Notes under the pieces: model-generated
Database searches by the model: none
What the model was told of the DNA's origin: nothing
The model's input: the letters and a program-made list of their open reading frames with translations, nothing else
Source: an uncultured Eggerthellaceae bacterium
GTDB lineage: Bacteria > Actinomycetota > Coriobacteriia > Coriobacteriales > Eggerthellaceae
Assembly (NCBI GenBank): GCA_902497215.1
Contig: CABVEH010000029.1
Coordinates: forward strand, 1 to 9,912
Direction of reading: 5' to 3'
DNA: 9,912 bases
Shown: positions 1 to 6,599 of the stretch, piece by piece
How the letters are laid out: each line of letters opens with the position of its first letter
Position numbering within the stretch: position 1 is the first letter of the stretch
Made by a program: the position numbers and the translations under genes

Positions 1-12
1 CATTGCGATGAA

Positions 13-78
13 AATGTGACAAATGACCCGACCACTGTCACGCTTCGCAATGTGACAAATGACCCGACCACTGTCACG
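13..78. repeat. Two direct copies of a 30-bp palindromic repeat
   Basis: The same 30 bases occur at 13-42 and 49-78, separated by 6 bp. Each copy carries a 6-bp inverted repeat, GTGACA and TGTCAC (16-21 with 36-41 in copy one), around a 14-nt centre containing TGACCCGACCA. Copy one is also enclosed by CATTGCG (1-7) and its complement CGCAATG (46-52), so a larger nested hairpin could form. The element lies just downstream of the stop codon of the minus-strand regulator. Read on that strand, the last stem is followed by ATTTT, so weak terminator activity is possible. It resembles REP/BIME-type intergenic repeats, but its genome copy number cannot be known from this window. It may continue to the left. 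Confidence 0.8.
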
Positions 79-94
79 GCACTCCTCGCCGTCG

Positions 95-1672
95 TTAAAC
101 GTCGTAGTCCTCGGGGAATTCCTCCACGAAGTCCATCAGCTTCTGCTGGGAATGGATGTCCAGCTTGCGGTAGATGTTGTAGATGTGGCTCTTCGCCGTG
201 TGAGGCGATATGACGAACTTGTCCTGCAGGTAGGCGTTGTTCCTGCCCTTCGCCAGGTAGGGGAGTATCTCGGCCTCGCGCGGCGACAGCTGGTACAGCT
301 TCGCGATGCTTCTGCACTTCGCGTCGAACGCCTCCGATTCGGAGAGCCCTGGGCTGACGGCGATGGGTGGCGTAAGGCCGGAATGGCTCGCCTTGCCTTG
401 CCCGGGGCCGGGTGCGGCAATCGGAACTCGTGGCTCTTCCGGAATGCCGGCCGGCTCGGGGGTGGAGTCGTCGGCGAAGGCGCGATGCCCCCCGGTGGTG
501 CTTGCCGTGTCCTCGTGGTGTTGCTCGACGGGCAGGAAGAACATCACCACCGCCACCAGAAGGATTGCCGTGCCAAGCCTAATGTACCTGATCAGGCTGA
601 GGTCGCCTTCAGGCATGAGCGCTATCGCCGTTGCGATGAGCCATCCCAATGCGAAGCCTACGGCGAATACGAACAGGCGCTTGGGTATGGCGCGGAACAC
701 CGGCACCGACCTGGGCATGCATATCTTCCTGACCAGGAACACCGAGTTGGCGATGACCAGGAACGAGCAGGCCGCGGCTATCACCAGGGAAATGACGATC
801 CTCAGGATCTCGCTTTCAAGGGGCATGAGAAGGCACGAGGCGACGGTTATGACGGTTATCACCCTCTGCACGGAGGTGATCCGGAACACGCGCTTGGACA
901 AGTCGGCCCCTATCAGCACCAATGCTCCTGCTGCGAGGCCCCCGATTCCGACAAGAAGCCATACGTGCTCGCGGCCCAGCAGGAAGAAGAACGAAAGCGA
1001 GAACACCACGCCGAACAGTATCAGCGACGGCTCTATCTCCCGGGTGAACTCCCATCTCTTCTGCACCGACTCCAAAGGCGCACGTTCCTCGTTGTAGGGC
1101 GCCACCTGCGAGGTGTAGACGACCAGGCCCACCGAGGTGACTATGCATACGCTGGCGGCCATGTCCTGCGCATACCAAGGCATGCTTGCAAGAAGAAGGA
1201 ACACGACGACGCCTGCCGCGGTGGACAGCCCGACGGAAAGCCCCAGCTTGGAAAGGTCGAACCTGGAAAGGACGTCGAGCCAGCAGACTTGAACGAACGT
1301 CCCGGCGATTCCTCCAAGCATGAAGAAGAGGCACATGGCCCACGAGGGAATGGGATAGACCTGCGACAGGGCCGCGCTTGCCGAAGGCAGGATGGCCGCA
1401 ACGGCGGCGACGGCCGTGAGGATCCTCCTGTCGAAGATGTTGAACGAAGGCTTCTTGCCCAGAAGGCTTATGGCCGCGAAGCCTATGGGCGCTCCGACGA
1501 ACGCGCCAAGCCTTTCGATTGCGGACACCGCCAGACCGTGTGGGCCGTCAGGAAAACCCAGCATCCAGAAGCAGACGAACAGCATCCATACCGTGTAGAG
1601 GGAGAACCCGATGACAGCCACCAGCGAGTTGGACGTGAGCTGTCCTTCCTGCATACCGTTCTTCGACACCAT
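95..1672 (-). CDS. Membrane-bound LuxR-family transcriptional regulator (12-TM sensor, C-terminal HTH)
   Basis: This is a one-component regulator: a membrane sensor joined to a DNA-binding domain. With the start at 1672 it has 525 residues. About 12 hydrophobic segments cover roughly residues 14-390, beginning near SLVAVIGFSLYTVW and ending near AILLVAVVMFFLP. A Pro/Gly/Ala-rich linker of about 60 residues follows. The last 64 residues form a GerE/LuxR helix-turn-helix: LSPREAEILPYLAKG, then ISPHTAKSHIYNIYRKL as the recognition helix, at about residues 462-518. There is no receiver or autoinducer domain. Proteins of this architecture are greatly expanded in Eggerthellaceae and have been reported to control adjacent catechol dehydroxylase genes in E. 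lenta. It is divergent from the molybdoenzyme gene, so local ligand-responsive activation is the likely role. The reading frame stays open to 1870. ATGs at 1807 and 1870 are possible starts, but neither they nor 1672 has a strong Shine-Dalgarno; 1672 is preferred because TM1 follows soon after it and the extension looks non-coding. Confidence 0.9.
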   Translation of the reverse strand: MVSKNGMQEGQLTSNSLVAVIGFSLYTVWMLFVCFWMLGFPDGPHGLAVSAIERLGAFVGAPIGFAAISLLGKKPSFNIFDRRILTAVAAVAAILPSASAALSQVYPIPSWAMCLFFMLGGIAGTFVQVCWLDVLSRFDLSKLGLSVGLSTAAGVVVFLLLASMPWYAQDMAASVCIVTSVGLVVYTSQVAPYNEERAPLESVQKRWEFTREIEPSLILFGVVFSLSFFFLLGREHVWLLVGIGGLAAGALVLIGADLSKRVFRITSVQRVITVITVASCLLMPLESEILRIVISLVIAAACSFLVIANSVFLVRKICMPRSVPVFRAIPKRLFVFAVGFALGWLIATAIALMPEGDLSLIRYIRLGTAILLVAVVMFFLPVEQHHEDTASTTGGHRAFADDSTPEPAGIPEEPRVPIAAPGPGQGKASHSGLTPPIAVSPGLSESEAFDAKCRSIAKLYQLSPREAEILPYLAKGRNNAYLQDKFVISPHTAKSHIYNIYRKLDIHSQQKLMDFVEEFPEDYDV

Positions 1673-1831
1673 CACTCGCTCAGGCCGTCCAATCTTCGCC
1701 CACCTTTTGGTCGGCTCGTCGACGGTGCACGACCTTCCTCCTCCAATTCGGAATGATACAGCATTTGGGAGGTTCCACGCGTCTGCCGATTTCCTTCGAT
1801 CATGCATTATCCAAACGAAGTTCCCAGCTAG

Positions 1832-1863
1832 AAGCCTCATACCAATATGGTGAGACGAGGCTT
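1832..1863. promoter_or_regulatory. Candidate operator dyad
   Basis: Perfect 7-bp arms AAGCCTC (1832-1838) and GAGGCTT (1857-1863) flank an 18-bp AT-richer core. Inside lies a second imperfect dyad: CTCA plus CCA (1836-1844) against TGGTGAG (1848-1854), with two extra bases on the left. LuxR/GerE dimers bind short dyads, and this one is roughly central between the two divergent genes, so it is a reasonable operator candidate for the neighbouring regulator. Assigning it to that regulator is inference. Confidence 0.35.
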
Positions 1864-1948
1864 TCTTCATCTAATACGACTGAAAAACCATCCCACACCC
1901 TTTGAGGGGGATAGTCCGCCCCCGCGCCCAAATAACCTTTCAATCGAC

Positions 1949-1977
1949 CGCAAGCCGCCGACAAGCGGGCGGTTGCG
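1949..1977 (+). other. 5'-UTR hairpin upstream of molybdoenzyme gene
   Basis: CGCAA(G)CCGCC at 1949-1959 pairs with GGCGGTTGCG at 1968-1977 to give ten base pairs with one bulged G and an 8-nt loop. It ends about 28 nt before the Shine-Dalgarno GGGAGG. A purine-rich run without a T-tract follows, so it is not an intrinsic terminator. It may stabilise the mRNA or present an open ribosome standby site; this role is inferred. Confidence 0.5.
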
Positions 1978-2015
1978 AAACAAGAGGAAAAGGGAAAAGG
2001 AAAAAGGGAGGAAGC

Positions 2016-4481
2016 ATGACTGAAACGTCTGTGCCCGTAGGGTCTTCGGATAGCGCTGCGACCGAGTACCACTGGGGCGAGACCAACGGCAAGAAGTATC
2101 GCCGTGGGACGCGCCTTGAAAAGAAGCAAGAAACACCCATTCCTGCCGCAGAGACGCCCGACGTCCCGTGGACATGGGAGGAAGACGGCATGACCGTCAT
2201 CCGAGGCACCGCGCGTTCGGCGCCCGGCTGCCACAACGTATGCGGCATCCTGTCCTACGTCAAGGACGGCAAGCTGGTGAAGGTGGAAGGCGACCCCGAG
2301 GACCCCTACAACCAGGGACGTCTTTGCTCCAGGTGCCTTTGCATCCCCGACTACGTCTACCATGAGGACCGCCTGCTGTACCCGATGAAGCGCGCCCGCG
2401 AGGACCGCGGCAAGGACAAGTTCGAGCGCATCACCTGGGACGAGGCCTACGACATCATCGTCGAGAACTTCAAGAAGGTCGCAGACGAGTACGGCGTGGA
2501 CAAGATCGCCTGCTGCCAGGGAACGGGTCGCGACATCCACCAGATCACGCGCATCAATGCATGCTGCGGGTCCCCCAACGAGGGCGTGCCCTACTTCGCA
2601 GGCAACTCCTGCTACCTTCCGCGCATCGCCTCTATGGCATGCATGCTGGGCGACCCGTGCGTGATGGACTGCTCGCAGTTCCTTCCGAAGCGCTACGACG
2701 ACCCGCGCTACGTTGTTCCCGAGTACTGCATCATCTGGGGACATCAGCCCTTCTACTCCAACGCCGACGGCTTCTATGGCCACTGGATCGTCGACCTGAT
2801 GAAGCGCGGCATGAAGGTGGCAGTGGTCGACCCGAAGCTCACCTGGATCGCCGCCAAGGCCGGCGAGGACTGGCTTCAGGTTAGGCCCGGTGGCGACGGC
2901 GCACTTGCCATGGCCATGCTGAAGGTCATCTGCGACGAGAAGCTTTACGACCAGGACTTCTGCGACAAGTGGATCTATGGCCTCGAGGCCGTATGCGACC
3001 GCGTCGCCGAGATGGACCTGGACGAGCTGTGCGAGAAGGCATGGGTTCCCAAGGAGGACGTCCAGCGCGTCGCCCGCCGCTACGCCACTAGCAAGCCTGC
3101 CGCCATACAGTGGGGCGTTGCCCTCGACCAGCAGACCGGCGGCCAGCAGGCGGCACATGCCGTCACGGCGCTTTGGTGCATCACCGGCAACCTCGACGTG
3201 CCTGGCGGAAACGTCATCGGCCGTTCCTGCTGGGGCATCGAGCAGCCCAACTGGACCGGATGCTGGGGCTACGACGAGCTGATGACGCCCGAAGAGGCCG
3301 CCAAGCGCATCGGCGTCGAGCGTTACCCGATGTTCGCCGTAGGGTTCAAGAACCTGTCGTCCAACGCCACCATCGAGGCGTGGCAGCGCGGCGAGGTGCC
3401 GATCCATGCGGCCTACTTCGCCACCAACAACTTCCTGGCCACTATGGGCGCCCAGGCCGAGCAGCAGCTTGAGTGGTACAAGCAGATCGACTTCTGCGTG
3501 TTCCAGGACCTGTTCATGACGCCGACGATGATGGCCCTGGCCGACGTCGTGCTTCCGGCTGCCACCTACGAGGAGCGCAACGGCTTCGGCGGCTTGAACC
3601 CCTACCGCATCAGCTGCATCAACAAGGCCATCGAGCCCGTGGGCGAGACCAAGGCCGACAACACCATCTTCCTGGAGCTTGGCAAGCGCCTTACCGAGGC
3701 CCTGCGCCCGCAGAACGCCGACATCGCGTGGCCGTGGGACTCCGTCGAGGAGATGTGGGACTACGCGCTCGAGGACGGCGGCTTCACCTGGGACGAGCTT
3801 CGCGAATCCACCTGGAAGTATCCTGAGTTCGAGTACCGCAAGTACGAGACCGGCGGCCTGCGCGCCGACGGCGGCCTGGGCTTCCAGACCGAGACCGGCC
3901 GCGCCGAGATCTACTCCATGGTGTTCCATCACACCAGCTGGTCCGGCCTCGACCCGCTGCCGAGCTACGTCGAGCCCGTCGAGTCGCCTTACAGCGCCCC
4001 CGAGGACGTCGAGGAATACCCCTACATCGTCACCTCCGGCGCCCGCGTGCCGCACTTCTTCCACTCCGAGCAGCGCCAGATGAAGAAGCTGCGCAAGCTG
4101 CACCCCGAGCCGCTGTGCTACATCCATCCCGACACCGCCAAGGCCAACGGCATCGCCGAAGGCGACTGGATGATCCTCGAGAACAAGCACGGCAAGTGCC
4201 GCTACAAGGCCAAGTTCGACGAGTTCTACGACCCGCGCGTCATGCAGTGCGACCACGGCTGGTGGTTCCCCGAGCGCGATGCCGAGGAGAACGTCGACGA
4301 CGAGAAGGCCGGCCTGTTCGGCGTGTTGGACAGCCAGATCAACAACCTGGTTCCGTTCGACGCAGGCGTTTCCGGGTTCGGGTCCAACTACAAGGCGATG
4401 ATGTGCAAGATCTACCGCGCCGACGACCAGAGCTCCAGCTCGCTGTTCGACAAGGACGCCGAAGAAGCAACCGTGGCCTAG
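2016..4481 (+). CDS. Molybdopterin (bis-MGD) oxidoreductase, DMSO reductase superfamily, catechol dehydroxylase-like candidate
   Basis: This 821-aa protein is the catalytic subunit of a molybdoenzyme. The start at 2016 is fixed by GGGAGG 4 nt upstream; an earlier in-frame ATG at 1902 lacks one. The N-terminal cluster region reads GCHNVCG (C72, C76), then DGKLVKVEGDP and GRLCSRC (C104, C107), with a further C109. The first cysteine of the usual C-x2-C-x3-C-x27-C set is replaced by Ala69. GSPN near residue 188 and NSCYLPR (C199) lie where the family usually places the Mo ligand region. Later landmarks are VVDPKLTWIAAKAGEDW, GNLDVPGGNV, FMTPTMMALADVVLPAATYEER and a C-terminal molydop-binding domain (VTSGARVPHFFHSEQRQ, then HPDTAKANGIAEGDW). 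No Tat signal or hydrophobic leader is present, so it is probably cytoplasmic. The closest families by pattern are catechol dehydroxylase, transhydroxylase and acetylene hydratase-like enzymes. It forms an operon with the Fe-S gene 29 bp downstream. The family call is firm; the substrate is unknown and dehydroxylation is inferred from context. Confidence 0.9.
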   Translation: MTETSVPVGSSDSAATEYHWGETNGKKYRRGTRLEKKQETPIPAAETPDVPWTWEEDGMTVIRGTARSAPGCHNVCGILSYVKDGKLVKVEGDPEDPYNQGRLCSRCLCIPDYVYHEDRLLYPMKRAREDRGKDKFERITWDEAYDIIVENFKKVADEYGVDKIACCQGTGRDIHQITRINACCGSPNEGVPYFAGNSCYLPRIASMACMLGDPCVMDCSQFLPKRYDDPRYVVPEYCIIWGHQPFYSNADGFYGHWIVDLMKRGMKVAVVDPKLTWIAAKAGEDWLQVRPGGDGALAMAMLKVICDEKLYDQDFCDKWIYGLEAVCDRVAEMDLDELCEKAWVPKEDVQRVARRYATSKPAAIQWGVALDQQTGGQQAAHAVTALWCITGNLDVPGGNVIGRSCWGIEQPNWTGCWGYDELMTPEEAAKRIGVERYPMFAVGFKNLSSNATIEAWQRGEVPIHAAYFATNNFLATMGAQAEQQLEWYKQIDFCVFQDLFMTPTMMALADVVLPAATYEERNGFGGLNPYRISCINKAIEPVGETKADNTIFLELGKRLTEALRPQNADIAWPWDSVEEMWDYALEDGGFTWDELRESTWKYPEFEYRKYETGGLRADGGLGFQTETGRAEIYSMVFHHTSWSGLDPLPSYVEPVESPYSAPEDVEEYPYIVTSGARVPHFFHSEQRQMKKLRKLHPEPLCYIHPDTAKANGIAEGDWMILENKHGKCRYKAKFDEFYDPRVMQCDHGWWFPERDAEENVDDEKAGLFGVLDSQINNLVPFDAGVSGFGSNYKAMMCKIYRADDQSSSSLFDKDAEEATVA

Positions 4482-4510
4482 CGCCTGTATCGAAGAGAGG
4501 AAATCAGGAA

Positions 4511-4858
4511 ATGACAATGAAGGGAATCATGGTGGACGTGAACTACTGCACCGGCTGCGAGGCTTGCATCCTCGCCTGCCAGCAGGAGCGCGGCTTCACC
4601 GAGAACGAGTTCGGAATCACCGTCACCCAGCTCGGCCCGTTCAGGCTTGTCCCGGGCAAGAAGCAGTTCGAGTACGACTTCATCCCGCAGTTCACCGACT
4701 GGTGCAACCTTTGCGCCGAGCGCACCGCGAAGGGCAAGCAGCCCAGCTGCGTGCAGCATTGCCAGGCCCAGTGCCTTACCTACGGCACCGTCGAGGAGCT
4801 TGCTGCGCAGGCCACGTCTCCGAAGCACGTGGTTTACGCGATCAAGGACGAGAAGTAA
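4511..4858 (+). CDS. Small 4Fe-4S dicluster electron-transfer subunit
   Basis: This 115-aa ferredoxin-like protein probably passes electrons to the upstream molybdoenzyme. The first motif is C13-x2-C16-x2-C19-x3-C23 (YCTGCEACILAC). The second is C65-x2-C68-x11-C80-x3-C84 with an extra C88 (WCNLC, then SCVQHCQAQC). Nine cysteines suffice for two [4Fe-4S] clusters. The usual DmsB/NrfC-type partner is about 200 residues with four clusters, so this is a half-size version. No membrane segment or signal peptide is present. The start may be 4511 (GAGAGG 10 nt upstream) or 4517 (AGGAA 6 nt upstream); the second gives 113 aa beginning MKGIMVDVNY. The gene lies 29 bp after the molybdoenzyme and is surely cotranscribed. 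Mini-subunits of this size are known beside molybdoenzymes in Eggerthellaceae. Confidence 0.9.
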   Translation: MTMKGIMVDVNYCTGCEACILACQQERGFTENEFGITVTQLGPFRLVPGKKQFEYDFIPQFTDWCNLCAERTAKGKQPSCVQHCQAQCLTYGTVEELAAQATSPKHVVYAIKDEK

Positions 4859-4889
4859 AGGCGAGGCGACCGCTTCGCAATCCAACCGT

Positions 4890-5051
4890 GATGCCTGGGG
4901 CGCCCTGCAGGTTGCCCCAGGCCATCAAGGGTGTCGATGGCCTTCCTGCAGATCTCGCGATGCGACGAATCGGACGCGTGAGGCACTTGTTCTCCGACGT
5001 CGAGGGAAGCGCTTCCGGAGGAATGCCATCGACGCCCCTGAAATAAAGGGG
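4890..5051 (+). ncRNA. Structured intergenic RNA, candidate translational switch
   Basis: The 200-bp gap before the MFS gene has no ORF of note but strong pairing. P1 is a perfect 9-bp stem, GCCTGGGGC (4893-4901) with GCCCCAGGC (4914-4922), whose loop contains the palindrome CCTGCAGG. P2 pairs 4926-4946 with 5020-5040 over 21 positions, with two mismatches and one G-U. Within P2 is the palindrome GGAAGCGCTTCC (5005-5016). CCCCT at 5035-5039, part of the 3' strand of P2, can instead pair with AGGGG at 5047-5051, the Shine-Dalgarno of the MFS gene, across a 7-nt loop. The two pairings exclude each other. CCTGCAG recurs at 4945-4951, so a loop contact with P1 is possible. No T-tract follows, so it is not a terminator. 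The switch role is inferred; the base pairing is directly visible. Confidence 0.5.
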
Positions 5052-5058
5052 AAAGAAA

Positions 5059-6444
5059 TTGACTGACCAAAGCGTTCAAGATACGACCGTTACGCCCGAA
5101 TCCCATTCGGCGGCGCAGGGACACGCGCCTGCGCGCTCTGAAAAGACGCCTGGCTTTGCCTGGGTGATCCTGCTGGTGGTGTACCTAGTCAGCCTTGCCG
5201 CGGCGATGCTCTGGTTCTCGTGCCCGCCCATGGCCGAGGCCATCATAGGCGGCTACATCATGGGACCTGCGCATGCCCTGGCCGAGGCTACCGGCGACAT
5301 GAGCATCATGGCCACAGCCGAGGCCTCCATCAACGCGAACTTCGGCATGCTTATGACCTGGGTCGCCATAGGGGCGATAATAACGGCGCTCATCGCGATA
5401 TTCCTGCAGAGCAAGATGGGAATCAAGTGGATCCTCATCCTGTCTGCAGTGTGCCTCGTCATCGGCGGCGCGATGTCGGCTATGTCCGGCGACAACTTCA
5501 CGATGCTGTCCGCTGCCCGTCTTGTGATCGGGCTTGGAATCGGGTTCGTGGCGGTGTCGGCCACCACGGCCATATCCATGTGGTTCAACGACGACAAGCG
5601 CGCGCTTGCGATGGCCCTCTGGGCGACGTGGGTTCCGGTCTCCATCTTGATCGAGTACAACATCATCGTGCCGATCTGCCTGGGTGGGGACTTCCACATG
5701 ACATGGTGGGTGGTCACGGCCATTGCCGTGGTCGCGCTCGTGCTGGCGGTGTTCGTATACCGCAAGCCCGAAGGCACGCAGATCTCCACCGAGTCCACCT
5801 CGCTGCGCTCGGGTGTGAAGTACGTGACGAAGCGCCAGGTCATCTGCCTGTGCCTGTGCTTCTTCTTCTACACGTTCATCTCCCATGGCTTCACCACGTT
5901 CAACTCGACGTTCTTCACGAACCCTGTCGATGCGGGCGGAATGGGATGGGACACCATCTTCGCCAACGCCATCCTCTCCATCGTCACCGCGTCGGGCATC
6001 ATCGCGCCCATCTTCGGCGCCATTCTGGACCGCATCAACTTCAAGCATAAGTACCTGATGATAGTCATCGGAGCCATCGGATACGTGCTTGCCTGCTGCT
6101 TCGGCTTCAAGAACCTGGGCATCCCCATGTTCGTCGTGTACGCCGTATGCATGGTCATCGCGAACGGCATCATGGTTGCCTGCCTGCGCCCGATGATGCC
6201 GATGCTGGTGGGACGCGGCGGCGTCACTGCCGTCACGTTGGGCCTGGCCCTCATCACGATCCTGGAGTTCGGCGGCCAGCTGTTCACCAACTTCTACGGC
6301 GCAGCGATCGACGCCTGGGGCTTCGCGGTGTCGAGTTTCGCAGTCGGCGTCCCGGTGGCTGTGCTCATGGTCATCTGCGCGCTGCTGGTCAAGCCCGACA
6401 AGGAACTCGTCGAGGCGAACGAGCATGCGCATGCGGCGCACTAG
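5059..6444 (+). CDS. MFS transporter (OFA/organic-anion-like)
   Basis: This 461-aa major facilitator protein probably imports or exchanges the substrate or product of the molybdoenzyme. Translation starts at TTG 5059, 7 nt after AGGGG (5047-5051); no ATG or GTG start nearby has comparable support. A 30-residue Ala/Ser/Gln-rich cytoplasmic tail ends in EKTPGFAW, followed by 12 predicted membrane helices. The loop between TM1 and TM2 is long, about 45 residues, with several Met and Ala. The TM2-3 loop (LQSKMGIK) is a degenerate MFS motif A. ARLVIGLGIGF is TM4, and MWFNDDKRALAMALW is the typical following loop. LDRINFKHK lies after TM8. The C-terminus is His-rich (EHAHAAH). It resembles the second MFS protein of this window (shared KTPxxAWV start and TM4-5 region). 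It lies downstream of the molybdoenzyme pair and is followed by a strong terminator, closing that unit. The transported compound cannot be read from sequence. Confidence 0.9.
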   Translation: MTDQSVQDTTVTPESHSAAQGHAPARSEKTPGFAWVILLVVYLVSLAAAMLWFSCPPMAEAIIGGYIMGPAHALAEATGDMSIMATAEASINANFGMLMTWVAIGAIITALIAIFLQSKMGIKWILILSAVCLVIGGAMSAMSGDNFTMLSAARLVIGLGIGFVAVSATTAISMWFNDDKRALAMALWATWVPVSILIEYNIIVPICLGGDFHMTWWVVTAIAVVALVLAVFVYRKPEGTQISTESTSLRSGVKYVTKRQVICLCLCFFFYTFISHGFTTFNSTFFTNPVDAGGMGWDTIFANAILSIVTASGIIAPIFGAILDRINFKHKYLMIVIGAIGYVLACCFGFKNLGIPMFVVYAVCMVIANGIMVACLRPMMPMLVGRGGVTAVTLGLALITILEFGGQLFTNFYGAAIDAWGFAVSSFAVGVPVAVLMVICALLVKPDKELVEANEHAHAAH

Positions 6445-6452
6445 TTGATTCC

Positions 6453-6479
6453 AAAGGGCGGCTTTTGCTGCCCTTTTTT
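6453..6479 (+). terminator. Rho-independent terminator after first MFS gene
   Basis: AAAGGGCGGC (6453-6462) pairs with GCTGCCCTTT (6467-6476) with one G-U, a TTTT loop, and a run of six T at 6474-6479. It lies 8 nt after the MFS stop codon. It ends the molybdoenzyme unit and implies a separate promoter for the amidohydrolase gene. Confidence 0.9.
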
Positions 6480-6515
6480 GAATGGCCTCCTTTCGCGTGC
6501 GACGTGCGAGGGGGC

Positions 6516-6578
6516 GGGAGCTGCCGAGGCATCGGCCAAGGCTCCCTGCAAAAGGCTTGAAGGCGCAATGGGGCGCCT
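6516..6578 (+). other. Structured leader of the amidohydrolase gene
   Basis: Two hairpins lie between the terminator and the next gene. The first has an outer stem GGGAGC/GCTCCC (6516-6521, 6541-6546) and an inner stem GCCGA/TCGGC (6523-6527, 6532-6536) with a GGCA loop. The second is AGGCGC/GCGCCT (6561-6566, 6573-6578) with a 6-nt loop. Neither has a T-tract. A promoter must lie at 6480-6599, but no convincing -35/-10 pair is seen; TTGAAG at 6557 has only GATAGA 21 nt beyond it. The start codon is preceded by AAAGGAAAG. Confidence 0.4.
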
Positions 6579-6599
6579 GAAAGGATAGAAAGGAAAGAT

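Larger units (their letters stand above)
1673..2015. promoter_or_regulatory. Divergent regulatory region between regulator and molybdoenzyme genes
   Basis: This stretch of about 340 bp separates two divergent genes and must hold both promoters. No clean -35/-10 pair is visible. The best -10-like match is at 1805-1811: CATTAT read on the plus strand (preceded by TG, as in extended -10 elements) and GATAAT read on the minus strand, both without a good -35. Dyads occur at 1832-1863 and 1890-1912 (ATCCC/GGGAT arms). A hairpin lies at 1949-1977. The last 30 bp before the molybdoenzyme start are almost purely purine, with several GGA-type motifs ending in GGGAGG at 2006-2011, 4 nt before the ATG. 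Confidence 0.6.

Noticed and set aside
13..78. CRISPR array
   Set aside because: Only two units with a 6-bp gap, too short for a spacer, and no cas gene is present in the window.
59..1756. Long plus-strand open frame opposite the regulator gene
   Set aside because: Its translation is rich in His, Arg, Gln and Glu without any domain, while the minus strand gives clear membrane helices and a LuxR helix-turn-helix.
1872..1881. TAATACGACT, the first ten bases of a T7 promoter
   Set aside because: The match stops after ten bases; the rest of the phage promoter core is absent and no phage genes are nearby, so it is chance.
1902..2015. N-terminal extension of the molybdoenzyme from ATG 1902
   Set aside because: It has no ribosome site, runs through the hairpin and purine-rich leader, and ATG 2016 has GGGAGG at ideal distance. 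The extension is basic and has no Tat-like hydrophobic stretch.
1800..4517. Very long minus-strand open frame (905 codons) opposite the molybdoenzyme
   Set aside because: It mirrors the strong G/C-ending codon bias of the real gene, has no family motifs, and the plus strand has a clear molybdoenzyme with a good ribosome site.
4893..4922. Intrinsic terminator after the Fe-S gene
   Set aside because: The stem is strong but AAGGGTG follows it within a few bases rather than a T-tract, so it is better read as part of the structured RNA.
5185..6441. Minus-strand open frame of 418 codons opposite the first MFS gene
   Set aside because: Composition is extremely Asp/His/Arg-rich, typical of an antisense shadow of membrane protein codons.
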